Source of the DNA: Gemmatimonadales bacterium | GTDB lineage: Bacteria > Gemmatimonadota > Gemmatimonadetes > Gemmatimonadales > GWC2-71-9 | Reading direction: 5' to 3' | Length of the DNA: 64,000 nucleotides | Assembly (NCBI GenBank): GCA_041390145.1 | Contig: JAWKQM010000006.1 | Coordinates: 189,078 to 253,077, forward strand | Shown here: in pieces, positions 1-8,114 of the stretch | Numbering within the stretch: the stretch's first letter is position 1 | How the letters are laid out: each line of letters begins with the position of its first letter | Notes under the pieces: model-generated | Database searches by the model: none | What the model was told of the DNA's origin: nothing | Seen by the model: the letters and a program-made list of their open reading frames with translations, nothing else | Made by a program: the position numbers and the translations under genes

Positions 1-1044
1 GGTCACGAGGTGCATTTCATCACCTACGCCTCGCCCTTCCGGCTCCGCGGCGGGTTTGCGGAGCGGGTGTATTACCACGAGGTCGAGACGCGGCACGGGG
101 CGTACCCGTTGTTCGATCACTTCCCGATTACCCTGGCCCTCGCGTCACAGCAGTACGAGGTGAGCCGCCGCGAAAAGCTCGACCTGCTTCATGTGCACTA
201 TGCGATTCCGTATGCCACGACCGCGTGGATTGCCCGGGAGATGCTCGCCAGGGAACATCCGATCAAGGTCGTGACCACCCTGCACGGCACCGACATCACG
301 CTTGTCGGCCAGGAGTCGAGCTTCTTCGACATCACGCGATTCTCGATCGAGCGGTCCGACGAGGTGAGCGCGGTCTCGGCCTTCCTCCGCAGCGAGACCC
401 TCCGCGCCTTCGGGCCGGTGCACGAGAATCTCCGGGTCATCCCGAACTTCGTCAGCCTCAGCGAATACCATCCGGTCGACTCGCCGAAGCGCGACGGCCT
501 CGCCCCGGACGGCCACAAGATCATCAGCCACACCTCCAACTTCCGTGAAGTGAAGCGCGTCAAGGACGTCATCCGGATCTTCTCCCGGATTCGGCGCGCG
601 ATGCCGGCGACCCTCCTCATGATCGGCGACGGGCCGGAGCGCGCCGAGGCCGAGCGGGAAGCGGCCCTGCTCGAGGTGGCGGCGGATGTCCGGTTTCTCG
701 GGCGCCTCGACCGCGTCGTGGAACTGATGCAGGCGACGGACCTCTTCCTGCTCCCTTCGCAGTCGGAGTCGTTCGGTCTCGCCGCCCTGGAGGCAATGGC
801 CTGCGGGGCGCCGGTGGTGGCGAGTCACGCGGGCGGCCTCCCCGAAGTGGTGGAGGATGGTGTCAACGGGATTCTCGAGCCGGTGGGCTCCGTCGAGGCG
901 ATGGGACGCCGCGCCGTGGAATTGCTCCGGGACCCCGTCACGCACCGCAGGATGTCGGAGGCAGCCGTCCTGAAGGCGGCCGAGTTCTCGGCCGATCGCG
1001 TGGTGCCGATGTATGAGGCGATGTATCGCGAGGCGTTGGGCTAG
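1..1044 (+). CDS. bshA: N-acetyl-alpha-D-glucosaminyl L-malate synthase BshA, 5'-truncated by the window edge
   Basis: GT4-family glycosyltransferase that joins UDP-GlcNAc to L-malate, the first step of bacillithiol synthesis in the cytoplasm. The reading frame is open from base 1 and the first residues (GHEVHFITYASPFRLRG) already match an internal stretch of BshA, so the true start lies upstream and the GTG at 10 is not the start. Typical BshA blocks follow: LLHVHYAIP, HGTDITLVG, SNFREVKRVKDV and the C-terminal GT-B donor site SESFGLAALEAMACG, then GGLPEVVEDG. These distinguish it from a generic GT4 enzyme. The stop overlaps the start of uppP by one base (TAGTG), so the two are co-transcribed. 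It implies bacillithiol as the low-molecular-weight thiol. Confidence 0.88.
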   Translation, partial: GHEVHFITYASPFRLRGGFAERVYYHEVETRHGAYPLFDHFPITLALASQQYEVSRREKLDLLHVHYAIPYATTAWIAREMLAREHPIKVVTTLHGTDITLVGQESSFFDITRFSIERSDEVSAVSAFLRSETLRAFGPVHENLRVIPNFVSLSEYHPVDSPKRDGLAPDGHKIISHTSNFREVKRVKDVIRIFSRIRRAMPATLLMIGDGPERAEAEREAALLEVAADVRFLGRLDRVVELMQATDLFLLPSQSESFGLAALEAMACGAPVVASHAGGLPEVVEDGVNGILEPVGSVEAMGRRAVELLRDPVTHRRMSEAAVLKAAEFSADRVVPMYEAMYREALG

Positions 1045-1853
1045 TGGGCGCCCTCATCCTCCTGCAGGCCGCCCTGCTGGGGCTGGTCGAAGGGATTACC
1101 GAGTTCATCCCTGTCTCGTCCACCGGTCACCTCATCGTCGCCGGCGACCTCCTCGGCTTTACCGGGGAGCGGGCCAAGACGTTCGAGATCTTCATTCAGC
1201 TCGGCGCCATCCTCGCCGTCGTCTGGCTCTATCGCGAGCGCTTCCTCGCCATTCTGCGGAGCCTCAGGACGAGCGCCGAGAGCCGGACCTTCGTGGCCAA
1301 CCTGGCGCTCGGCTTCCTGCCGGCGGCGGTCGTCGGCCTCCTCGCGCACAAGTGGATCAAGGCGCACCTGTTCACGGTGCCGACCGTGGCGGGCGCGCTG
1401 GTGGTGGGCGGCATCGCGATCCTCCTCATCGAGCGCACCAAGCCGGTGCAGCGGGTCGCCTCGGTGGATGGGCTGCCGCCGAGGCTGGCCTTCGGCGTGG
1501 GCGTCGCGCAGGTGCTTGCCCTCTTCCCGGGCGTGTCACGCGCGGGTGCTACCATCCTCGGCGGCTACCTGCTCGGGCTCTCCCGGACTGCCGCCACCGA
1601 ATTCTCGTTTTTTCTCGCGATCCCCGTCATGGTGGCGGCCACCCTCCTCGACGTGGTGAGCAGCCGCGGCAACCTGTCGGCCGCCGACATCCCGGTGTTC
1701 GCGGTGGGGTTCATCGTCTCCTTCCTCAGTGCGCTGGTGGTGATCCGGGCGTTCATCGGTTTCGTCGCCCGGCGGAATTTCGTGCCGTTTGGCTGGTACC
1801 GCATTGTCGTGGGCACGGCGCTCCTCGTCTGGTGGAAGGCTGGCGGCGGGTGA
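1044..1853 (+). CDS. uppP: Undecaprenyl-diphosphate phosphatase (UppP/BacA)
   Basis: Integral membrane enzyme that dephosphorylates undecaprenyl diphosphate to recycle the lipid carrier for peptidoglycan and other envelope glycans. The 269-residue protein has the family length and the two signature blocks: EGITEFIPVSSTGH (about residues 16-29) and PGVSRAGATILGG (about 164-176), with hydrophobic helices between. The GTG start overlaps the bshA stop by one base, and its own stop overlaps the birA GTG (GTGA), so it sits mid-operon. Such enzymes also lower bacitracin sensitivity (family knowledge). Confidence 0.95.
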   Translation: MGALILLQAALLGLVEGITEFIPVSSTGHLIVAGDLLGFTGERAKTFEIFIQLGAILAVVWLYRERFLAILRSLRTSAESRTFVANLALGFLPAAVVGLLAHKWIKAHLFTVPTVAGALVVGGIAILLIERTKPVQRVASVDGLPPRLAFGVGVAQVLALFPGVSRAGATILGGYLLGLSRTAATEFSFFLAIPVMVAATLLDVVSSRGNLSAADIPVFAVGFIVSFLSALVVIRAFIGFVARRNFVPFGWYRIVVGTALLVWWKAGGG

Positions 1854-2554
1854 CCCCGGGCATCTGGCTCGAGGTAGTGGACTCCACGCTCGATCAGTTG
1901 CATGCCCGCGCCGCCGATGGCGCGGACGACGGTACCTGGCTGGTGGCGCGGGAGCAGTGGGCGGGGCGGGGGTCCCGGGGCCGCACCTGGTACTCGCCGC
2001 CTGGCGGGCTCTGGATGAGCGTCCTCCGGCGCGGGGCCGCCACGCCAGGCGGAGTGGAGGTGCTGAGCCTGCGCGCCGGGCTGGCGATTGCACGCGTGCT
2101 GGACGGACTCCCCCCCATCGTACCGGTGATGCTCAAGTGGCCGAACGACCTGATCGTCCGCGACCGAAAGGTGGGGGGCGTGCTGACCGAGGCCACCTGG
2201 CAGGGGGACCGGCTGCAATGGGTGGCGATCGGGCTGGGGTTGAATGTGGCCAACCCGATCCCGAGTGAGTTGAGCGGGCGCGCGACGACGCTCGCGGACC
2301 ACTGCTCCGAGACCACCGTTCAGGCGCTCGCCGACCCGATCGCCGCGGCGCTCTGTGCCGTGGATCTCCAGACACCCGCCCTCACCCCGGAAGAGCTCGC
2401 CGAGTTCGCGAGTCGGGATTGGCTCCTCGGCCGGAACATCGACACGCCAATGGCGGGGACTGGCGCCGGGGTGCAGCATGATGGTCGCCTCCAGATCAGG
2501 GATGCGGCAGGCGTTGTCCACCGCGTTTCTACAGGCGATGTCGTGGCCCGCTGA
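1850..2554 (+). CDS. birA: Biotin--[acetyl-CoA-carboxylase] ligase
   Basis: Activates biotin to biotinyl-AMP and transfers it to a lysine of the biotin carrier protein of acetyl-CoA carboxylase. The GTG at 1850 (GTGA overlap with uppP) gives 234 residues, starting directly with the catalytic domain: VDSTLDQLH, the biotin/ATP loop GRGSRGR (residues 39-45) and KWPNDLIVRDRKVGGVLTE. A short C-terminal SH3-like domain follows. There is no N-terminal helix-turn-helix, so it is a monofunctional ligase and not the DNA-binding repressor form. An open frame extends upstream to 1013 but that part overlaps uppP completely and has no BirA similarity. Confidence 0.92.
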   Translation: MTPGIWLEVVDSTLDQLHARAADGADDGTWLVAREQWAGRGSRGRTWYSPPGGLWMSVLRRGAATPGGVEVLSLRAGLAIARVLDGLPPIVPVMLKWPNDLIVRDRKVGGVLTEATWQGDRLQWVAIGLGLNVANPIPSELSGRATTLADHCSETTVQALADPIAAALCAVDLQTPALTPEELAEFASRDWLLGRNIDTPMAGTGAGVQHDGRLQIRDAAGVVHRVSTGDVVAR

Positions 2555-2562
2555 TTCGCCGC

Positions 2563-2591
2563 TTACCGACCGTCCCTTCCGCGCCTAGATT
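2563..2591 (+). promoter_or_regulatory. Promoter of coaX, leaderless geometry
   Basis: TTACCG (2563-2568), 17-base spacer, TAGATT (2586-2591). The coaX ATG at 2598 begins only six bases after the -10 box, so transcription would start at or next to the start codon. No Shine-Dalgarno sequence is seen in front of the ATG. Predicted by eye only. Confidence 0.5.
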
Positions 2592-2597
2592 CCCCCA

Positions 2598-3377
2598 ATG
2601 CTCCTCGCCCTCGACATCGGCAACACCGAGATCACCGTCGGCCTCTTTCGCGGAGACCAGGTCACCGCCCACTGGCGCCTGACCACCAATCCCGACCGCA
2701 CCCCCGACGAATGGGGCACCGCCATCGGGACCTTCCTGCTGCATGCCGGCCATTCGCCCAACGAGGTCCGCGGTGTCATTCTCGCCTCCGTGGCCCCGCA
2801 CATCACCCGGAGCGTGAAGGCAGGCATCGAGTCAGCCACCGCGTGCTCCGCGGTCTCCATCGACCCGCGGTCGCCACTGCCGCTCACGCTCGACGTGGAT
2901 GAGCCGCTCAGTGTTGGCGCCGACCGGATCGTGAATGGCCTGGCGGTGCTTGAGCTGGTGCGCGCCGATGCGGTGGTGGTGGACTTCGGCACGGCCACCA
3001 CCTTCGACTGCATCACCGGAGACGGGCGCTTCATCGGTGGCGCCATCATGCCCGGCCTCCGCACGGCGGCGGATCAGCTGACCCGGCTCGCCGCGAAGCT
3101 CCCGGCCACGGAACTCGCCGCGCCGGCGCGTGTGATCGGACGCCGCACCGAGGAGTGCATCCAGGCGGGCGTCCTGTTCGGCGCCGCCGACGCCGCCGAC
3201 GGGATGCTCCGCCGGATCTTTGCCGAGTGGCCCACGCCGAACAAGCCGGTCGTGATTGCCACGGGTGGGCTGGCCGGCGTCATCGCGCCGTTTTCGGAAC
3301 TGATCAGGCGCATCGAACCCGATCTCACGCTGCGGGGCCTCCGCATCGCCGCCGGACATCTGGGACTCCGCTGGTGA
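2598..3377 (+). CDS. coaX: Type III pantothenate kinase
   Basis: ATP-dependent phosphorylation of pantothenate, first step of coenzyme A synthesis. The 259-residue protein starts with the ASKHA-fold phosphate-1 motif LDIGNTEITVGLF (residues 4-16), then SVAPHITRSV, GADRIVNGLAVL, DFGTATTFDCI and GGAIMPGLRTAADQLT, all characteristic of CoaX rather than CoaA or PanK-II. It lies 43 bases after birA, an arrangement common for birA-coaX, but a promoter just upstream suggests it can be transcribed alone. Its stop overlaps the GTG of the next gene (GTGA). Confidence 0.95.
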   Translation: MLLALDIGNTEITVGLFRGDQVTAHWRLTTNPDRTPDEWGTAIGTFLLHAGHSPNEVRGVILASVAPHITRSVKAGIESATACSAVSIDPRSPLPLTLDVDEPLSVGADRIVNGLAVLELVRADAVVVDFGTATTFDCITGDGRFIGGAIMPGLRTAADQLTRLAAKLPATELAAPARVIGRRTEECIQAGVLFGAADAADGMLRRIFAEWPTPNKPVVIATGGLAGVIAPFSELIRRIEPDLTLRGLRIAAGHLGLRW

Positions 3378-4315
3378 GCGACGCAGGCGCCTCCTCCTTC
3401 CGGCGCGCCGGCTACCGGCTGCTTGGCCCCTCGTTCGACTACCTCCTCCACACCCGACCCGCCGAATGGCCGATCATGGCGGCGCACACGGCGCTCGGGT
3501 ACCTGATCGCTGTCGGGCTGCCGGCCGCCTTCGTCGGGGTTCCGCGCGGTGCGGCGGCCTTCGGGATCGTCCTCTGGGTCGTGTTCCTCAACGGTGGGAC
3601 CCTCGCCATCAACTCCGCGTTCGACAAGGACGAGGGAGACATTGGGTACCTGCGGCAGCCTCCGCCGGTCCCGCGGCACCTCTTTGGGTTCGGGATGGCC
3701 CTGATGCTGATCGGTGGGGCGCTCTCCCTGCAGCTGCCGGCAGGGTTCACCGCGGCGTACGGCGTTTGCTTCGTCATGTCGGTGCTCTACTCGGTGCCGC
3801 CGTTCCGCTTCAAGGCGGTCGCGGGGGTGGACTGGATCATCAACATGATCGGGTTCGGCGCCCTGACACCGTATGCCGGCTGGGCGGTGACCGGCCGCCC
3901 CCTCGACCGACCGGCCTTCCTGGTGTTCGCCGCCTTCGCTCCCCTCTTCGCCGCGCTCTACCCGCTCACGCAGATCTACCAGTTCGAGGAAGACCGGCGC
4001 CGGGGCGACAAGACCCTGGCCCTGATGCTCGGTGAGCGGACCAGCCTGCTCCTCGCCCTCGGTTCTGCCGTGGCGGCCTTTGTGCTGTTCGGCGTGGCCG
4101 GGGCGGGACGAGGGTGGTTTCAGGCGGCGGCGTGGGGTGGGTGGCGCGGCGGCCTGCTGGTCGTGGCCTTCGGGGCCTGGCTGGCGGTGCTCCTGCCCTG
4201 GCTGGCGCGCTGGAAGTCGATGACCCCCGACCAGCACCAGCGGGGCATGTACGCCGCGCTCGGTGCCTGGGCCGTCACCGACATCGTGATTGCCCTTGGA
4301 TTCGGCCTGGCCTGA
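3374..4315 (+). CDS. UbiA-family membrane prenyltransferase
   Basis: Transfers a polyprenyl chain to a lipophilic acceptor in the inner membrane. The GTG at 3374 (GTGA overlap with coaX) yields 313 residues and about eight membrane segments. Two acidic metal-binding motifs are visible: NSAFDKDEGDIGYLRQPP in the first loop, a variant of the NDxxDxxxD motif, and YPLTQIYQFEEDRRRGD in the second. The acceptor cannot be told from sequence: a quinone precursor, a carotenoid (lycopene elongase-like) or a porphyrin are all possible. No menaquinone or carotenoid gene is adjacent to decide it. Confidence 0.8.
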   Translation: MSDAGASSFRRAGYRLLGPSFDYLLHTRPAEWPIMAAHTALGYLIAVGLPAAFVGVPRGAAAFGIVLWVVFLNGGTLAINSAFDKDEGDIGYLRQPPPVPRHLFGFGMALMLIGGALSLQLPAGFTAAYGVCFVMSVLYSVPPFRFKAVAGVDWIINMIGFGALTPYAGWAVTGRPLDRPAFLVFAAFAPLFAALYPLTQIYQFEEDRRRGDKTLALMLGERTSLLLALGSAVAAFVLFGVAGAGRGWFQAAAWGGWRGGLLVVAFGAWLAVLLPWLARWKSMTPDQHQRGMYAALGAWAVTDIVIALGFGLA

Positions 4316-4319
4316 ACCC

Positions 4320-4349
4320 TTGGCCGAGCGGTTGGCCGTGCGCTATTAT
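4320..4349 (+). promoter_or_regulatory. Promoter for the 4379 membrane protein gene
   Basis: TTGGCC (4320-4325), 18-base spacer, TATTAT (4344-4349), about 30 bases before the ATG at 4379. A GGGAG sequence stands 6 bases before that ATG. Identified by inspection. Confidence 0.45.
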
Positions 4350-4378
4350 TCCGCATTCCACACTCTCCGGGAGTCGGC

Positions 4379-5008
4379 ATGAGTTCCGCAGTTCGCGCCG
4401 CGTCAGGCACCGACCTGACCGACCTGCCCTACGTCCTCCGCTCGGCGGTCACGCTGGGCGTCATCACCGCCGCGGTCGTGGCGGCGATGTCGTTCATCAC
4501 CCGGTACCTGGCCGGCGGGGCCGAATTCGGGCTCGGCGCCGTGGTGCTGGTGGCTGGACTGACCGCGGTGACGTTCATGCCCGGCAACTGGACCAAGCCC
4601 CGGACCATCGAGGGCATCGCCGGGGCGGCCGGGATCGGGCTGGCCGCCACGGTCGTCTTCCTCGTGATTGATGTGTCCCTCCTGCAGCCGACCGGGATGT
4701 ACACCAACCGCTGGCGTGAAATCGGCGGTGGGAGCAACTGGTGGTACCACCCGGTCTGGTGGATGGTGGGAACCTACCTGGCGTGGATGGGTGCCCAGAT
4801 CCTGGCCAGCCAGGCGCGCGCAGGGGGGGCGGTGTCGATCGCCAAGGGGATGATCACGGCCCTCGTCCTGACCGTCGTCTGCTGGGTGCTCGCGGTGGTG
4901 GTGCACTTCCCGGGCGCCGGGTGGAACCTGGGGACCTTCGGTGTGGCGTTTCTGCCAGGCGTGACCCTCACGGCAGTGCTCGGAGCGGTCACCGGTCGGC
5001 GCAGCTGA
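4379..5008 (+). CDS. Hypothetical integral membrane protein
   Basis: I do not recognise the family. The 209 residues contain about six hydrophobic segments, starting with TLGVITAAVVAAMSFITRYL (about 29-48), with a Trp-rich stretch GGSNWWYHPVWWMVGTYLAW near residue 120 and a basic C-terminus. There are no enzyme motifs. It follows a good promoter and an SD (GGGAG before the ATG), and the next small membrane protein begins four bases after its stop, so the pair is probably co-expressed. The neighbourhood (UbiA, lipoprotein, envelope fusion protein) suggests an envelope role, but that is only context. Confidence 0.7.
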   Translation: MSSAVRAASGTDLTDLPYVLRSAVTLGVITAAVVAAMSFITRYLAGGAEFGLGAVVLVAGLTAVTFMPGNWTKPRTIEGIAGAAGIGLAATVVFLVIDVSLLQPTGMYTNRWREIGGGSNWWYHPVWWMVGTYLAWMGAQILASQARAGGAVSIAKGMITALVLTVVCWVLAVVVHFPGAGWNLGTFGVAFLPGVTLTAVLGAVTGRRS

Positions 5009-5012
5009 GGCG

Positions 5013-5315
5013 ATGCGCGCGAAGATCATCTTCCTCCGCGCCTCCGGATGGCTGCTGACGCCCATTGTGGCGTTGGCAGCCTCTTTTGTTGGGGCCCTCC
5101 TGGGTACCGTCCTCGCCGCACTCCTGCCGAATCCGCTGCACGGTGTCGCGCTCACCATCGCCCTCGGGGGACTGGCCGGGTACATCACGGTCCACTACTG
5201 GCTCCGCGCGCTGCGTCATTCGCCCCGCCTCCAGCACGCCTTGCACGTGCTGCCGGACGGGACGCCCGAGGTTGCCGCGATCGAGGAAGCTCCGGCGGGC
5301 GAGGATGCGGAGTGA
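5013..5315 (+). CDS. Hypothetical small membrane protein
   Basis: 100 residues with two predicted membrane helices (about residues 10-38 and 43-62) and an acidic, Ala/Glu-rich C-terminal tail (EEAPAGEDAE). No recognised family. Its ATG is four bases downstream of the preceding membrane protein and its TGA overlaps the GTG of the lipoprotein that follows (GTGA), placing it in one transcription unit from 4379 to 6690. Confidence 0.65.
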   Translation: MRAKIIFLRASGWLLTPIVALAASFVGALLGTVLAALLPNPLHGVALTIALGGLAGYITVHYWLRALRHSPRLQHALHVLPDGTPEVAAIEEAPAGEDAE

Positions 5316-5716
5316 AGGGCCGCGGCGTGCTTGCCTCGGCACTCTGCCTCATCGCGCTCGGCGCCTGCGCTGGTGACCGGACGCCGCCACCCGAGGCGGC
5401 CACGGTCGACTCGACTCCCTCCCAGAGCACCTTTCCCACGCTGCCCGATTCGCTGGCGCTCGAGGCACCACACGGTGTGACCGTCTGGTTTTCCGGTGCG
5501 CGGGTCGGCACCGACTCCGCGGGGGTGACGTGCATGGAACGAGGGCTGGTCATCGTGCGAGACAGCGGCAGGACGCTCGTCCCGCTGCTCATGACAGGCG
5601 CGGCACCGGTGCTGGTCAACGACTCCACGATTCGCGCCCGGATCTGGCTGCACTGCCGGCCGGGCAACACCTACGAGGTGAACTTGCGCACCGGCACTCC
5701 GACGCGGGTCAAGTGA
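5312..5716 (+). CDS. Hypothetical lipoprotein
   Basis: 134 residues beginning with a lipoprotein signal peptide: a short basic start, the hydrophobic stretch VLASALCLIAL and the lipobox LGAC, so it is likely lipidated on Cys and anchored in an envelope membrane. After a Pro/Ser/Thr linker there is one compact beta-rich domain with two further Cys (CMERG and HCRPG) that could form a disulfide. No family recognised. The GTG at 5312 overlaps the previous stop (GTGA). An upstream in-frame extension to 5048 lies inside the previous gene and is ignored. Confidence 0.7.
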   Translation: MKGRGVLASALCLIALGACAGDRTPPPEAATVDSTPSQSTFPTLPDSLALEAPHGVTVWFSGARVGTDSAGVTCMERGLVIVRDSGRTLVPLLMTGAAPVLVNDSTIRARIWLHCRPGNTYEVNLRTGTPTRVK

Positions 5717-5718
5717 GG

Positions 5719-6690
5719 ATGCACCCGCGCATGGCTCGGCGGTGGCTGCTGGGTGCGGTCGGCGCCCTCATGCTGCTGCTTGCGGGCCGGGCGGAGGCCC
5801 AGGGCATCGGGGCGGGCGTCTCGTGGTACTCCGGCTCACCGGAGACATACTGGATCTGGAGCATCGGGACGTCGCGGCGGCTCAGTTCCGCACTGTCCAC
5901 GACCGTCTCCGCCTCCTGGTGGTCGCCCGAGAACGACGGCGGGGGCGACCTGGTTGGCCTGGGGCTCGACCTGAGCCTCTGGCGCGGGGGCAATCCGGGC
6001 CTCTACGTGGTCGGCGGGCTGGGCGGCGGGTTCGGTTTCAACGGTGCCGACGTGTTCTACGGCAACTATTCCATCGGGCTCGGTTACGACTTCCGGCTCT
6101 TCAAGGCGGTTGGGCTGGGAGCGGAGGCCCGTTGGGTGGGACTGACGCAGGGCGGGAACGAGGGGGTGCAGGTCGGGGTCCGGCTGGGCGGTGGCATGCG
6201 ACGGAAGACCGCCGCGGCCACGACGCCTCCACCGTCTTCGACCACCACCACGAGTTCGACCGCCTCGGCTCCGCCGCCCGGGGTGCCGGGTACTCCCCTG
6301 GCGATGTCGGTGGTGGAGACCGCGCTGGGCGTGATGGGAACGCCGTACGCCTGGGGCGGGACCAGCGCCAACGGGTTCGACTGCTCGGGGTTGATCCAGT
6401 ACGCATTCGGCGCGCACGGGGTGACCCTGCCGAGGACGAGCGCCGACCAGGCGAAGCAGGGGGTGGCGGTCGACAAGAGTCTCGCGGCGCTGGCGCCGGG
6501 GGACATCCTGACCTTTTCGAGCGGGGCGGGGGGCTCCACGGTGTCGCACGTCGGGCTCTACCTGGGTGGCGGCGAGTTCATCCACAGCGCCACGAACGGC
6601 GTGCAGAAGAGTGTCCTCAGTGCCACCGATCCCTACGGCAAGTGGTGGTACGCGCGGTGGGTCGGGGCGCGGCGGGTGGTGGGGGCGTGA
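5719..6690 (+). CDS. Outer-membrane beta-barrel-like domain fused to NlpC/P60 peptidase
   Basis: 323 residues. An N-terminal signal peptide (cleavage near AEA-Q, about residue 26) is followed by about 130 residues of alternating Gly/aromatic strands typical of a small outer-membrane barrel, a Pro/Ser/Thr linker (near 190), and a C-terminal NlpC/P60 domain. The catalytic residues are visible: Cys in GFDCSGLIQY, His in SHVGLYLG and a third polar His in FIHS. NlpC/P60 enzymes usually cleave D-gamma-glutamyl-diaminopimelate bonds in peptidoglycan stems. A GTG at 5713 overlapping the previous stop is an alternative start. Ends at a bidirectional hairpin shared with the convergent gene. Confidence 0.85.
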   Translation: MHPRMARRWLLGAVGALMLLLAGRAEAQGIGAGVSWYSGSPETYWIWSIGTSRRLSSALSTTVSASWWSPENDGGGDLVGLGLDLSLWRGGNPGLYVVGGLGGGFGFNGADVFYGNYSIGLGYDFRLFKAVGLGAEARWVGLTQGGNEGVQVGVRLGGGMRRKTAAATTPPPSSTTTTSSTASAPPPGVPGTPLAMSVVETALGVMGTPYAWGGTSANGFDCSGLIQYAFGAHGVTLPRTSADQAKQGVAVDKSLAALAPGDILTFSSGAGGSTVSHVGLYLGGGEFIHSATNGVQKSVLSATDPYGKWWYARWVGARRVVGA

Positions 6691-6713
6691 TCGTGCAACA
6701 CTGATACGGGGTG

Positions 6714-6735
6714 GGGGCGCGCCGAGGCGCGCCCC
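6714..6735. terminator. Bidirectional hairpin between convergent genes
   Basis: Perfect 10-base inverted repeat GGGGCGCGCC / GGCGCGCCCC with a GA centre, between the 3' ends of the NlpC/P60 fusion and the minus-strand secreted protein. No U-run follows on either strand, so termination would be weak or Rho-assisted. A near-identical hairpin lies after murA. Confidence 0.5.
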
Positions 6736-7790
6736 TACTCGTGGTTCATGTGCTCGTGATCCATCCCCTTCATCTCTGAGGGCTTCCCGATCTTCTCCAG
6801 CATGGCGATGTCGGCCTCGATGTCCGGGTTGCTCGGGTCCAGCGCCGGCCACTCCGCCAGGTCGTCGGGGGCGAACGCGCCCGCCATCAGCCCCATCGCA
6901 CCGCTCGGAATCGTCCTTCCCGTGACGTTGTTGTAGTCGGCGCGGACCCGGTACTTCCTTCCTGCGGTCAGCTTGAGTCCGTCCCCTCGAATGCCGTAGT
7001 ACTTCCGCGGCATCTTGAGGAGGAGGCCGGACGGGGCGGTCTCCGCCTTCAGCATGATGATGGTCTTTCCGCTCTCGACATCCTCCAGCGACACAAACTC
7101 CGCGTAGTCATGCACGTGCCCGCCGATGGCCAGCACCCGGCCGGTCAGCGGCATGGTGAACTCGTAGGTCTTCGACGAGCGTCCCGCGGGGAGGTCGTAG
7201 GAGTCGGTGACGCGATTGTAGTTCACGTCCATGTAAATGGGGAGGATCGTCTTGGGACGGGGCGCCAGGTTCTGCGGGCTCCACGAGAGGCGCACGGTCA
7301 GCATGGCCCCCTCGATGTCGGCGTCGCCGAGGTTGTTCCAGGCGGCGTACATCGCGAGCTGATACCCCGGTTCCATCGGCATACCGATGGTCTTGGGGAG
7401 ACTGACGCTCCCGGTCTCGGACCCTGCCGCCACCATCCGCTCGACGGCCGGATAGAGCAGCTGCCGACGATTGAAGTTCATGATGTTGAGGTGGTGGACG
7501 AGCTGGCTGCTGAGGGCGCGCCCGTTCGCATCCGTCACCTCGATGTCAAAGCCGCGGAACCAGGCCTCCATCGGCCACTCGAAGCGGAGCAGGGGGGTGG
7601 TGGTGCCGGGCATCTCGTGCATCATCCCGTGATCCATGTTCGGTGGCATGTGCGCAATCGTGAAGGGGCCGGCGGTGACCACCACTTCCTTCCGCGAGGA
7701 ATCGATCGTGACGTGAATCGACGGGCCCGGGTCCGGTGCCTGGAGCGTCACGAGGGCGGGGGCGAGGAGGGCAAACACCGTGGTCAACAT
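6735..7790 (-). CDS. Secreted His/Met-rich protein, possible copper monooxygenase-like fold
   Basis: 351 residues with a signal peptide at the ATG at 7790 (TTVFALLAPALVTLQA); the longer frame to 7835 adds residues before the signal and is unlikely. The start of the mature part has a Met/His cluster (MPPNMDHGMMHEMPG), the middle has HHLNIMNFNRRQL and HVHDYAEFVSLED, and the C-terminus ends MKGMDHEHMNHE. HxHDY in a beta-rich context recalls the copper sites of the PHM/dopamine-beta-hydroxylase fold, but this is a resemblance only. Probable role: periplasmic metal-binding protein or oxidase. No neighbour supports a pathway. It is divergent from groES. Confidence 0.6.
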   Translation of the reverse strand: MLTTVFALLAPALVTLQAPDPGPSIHVTIDSSRKEVVVTAGPFTIAHMPPNMDHGMMHEMPGTTTPLLRFEWPMEAWFRGFDIEVTDANGRALSSQLVHHLNIMNFNRRQLLYPAVERMVAAGSETGSVSLPKTIGMPMEPGYQLAMYAAWNNLGDADIEGAMLTVRLSWSPQNLAPRPKTILPIYMDVNYNRVTDSYDLPAGRSSKTYEFTMPLTGRVLAIGGHVHDYAEFVSLEDVESGKTIIMLKAETAPSGLLLKMPRKYYGIRGDGLKLTAGRKYRVRADYNNVTGRTIPSGAMGLMAGAFAPDDLAEWPALDPSNPDIEADIAMLEKIGKPSEMKGMDHEHMNHE

Positions 7791-7996
7791 GGGCGATATC
7801 CCTGTCTGGGCCGAAGAGGGTGCGGGGTGAAGCATAGTGGCAATTGGCAGCGCGAAACAGCGCGACGAAGGTCGGAAATGTCCCTCTGGCAGGCATCAGG
7901 TCGCTCCGGCAAACCGAGGACACCTGGAATGGAGAAACTCCTGTCATTCTGGCTTAGCACTCTGGCCCGTCGATTGCCAAACCGGGGTGCGAACGC

Positions 7997-8024
7997 TTGA
8001 CATCGGGGGCATTCGGATTACGTT
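7997..8024 (+). promoter_or_regulatory. Promoter of groES-groEL
   Basis: TTGACA (7997-8002) with a 16-base spacer to TACGTT (8019-8024). The CIRCE operator begins ten bases later, so HrcA bound there would block initiation or early elongation. A second possible promoter (TTGAGT 8050-8055, CATACT 8074-8079) overlaps CIRCE itself. The 7791-8114 interval contains only these signals and the upstream region of the divergent gene. Confidence 0.55.
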
Positions 8025-8033
8025 TCCGGTGTT

Positions 8034-8060
8034 CTGGCACTCGCGGTGCTTGAGTGCCAA
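8034..8060. promoter_or_regulatory. CIRCE element (HrcA operator)
   Basis: Inverted repeat CTGGCACTC (8034-8042), nine-base spacer, GAGTGCCAA (8052-8060). It matches the CIRCE consensus TTAGCACTC-N9-GAGTGCTAA with two changes in the left arm and one in the right; two of the changes are symmetric A/T-to-G/C differences. The position, 55 bases before groES, is canonical. HrcA itself is not in this window. Confidence 0.9.
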
Positions 8061-8114
8061 TCTGTTGCCGCATCATACTTTACACCACCACATTCACGTT
8101 GCTGGAGGCAGGAC

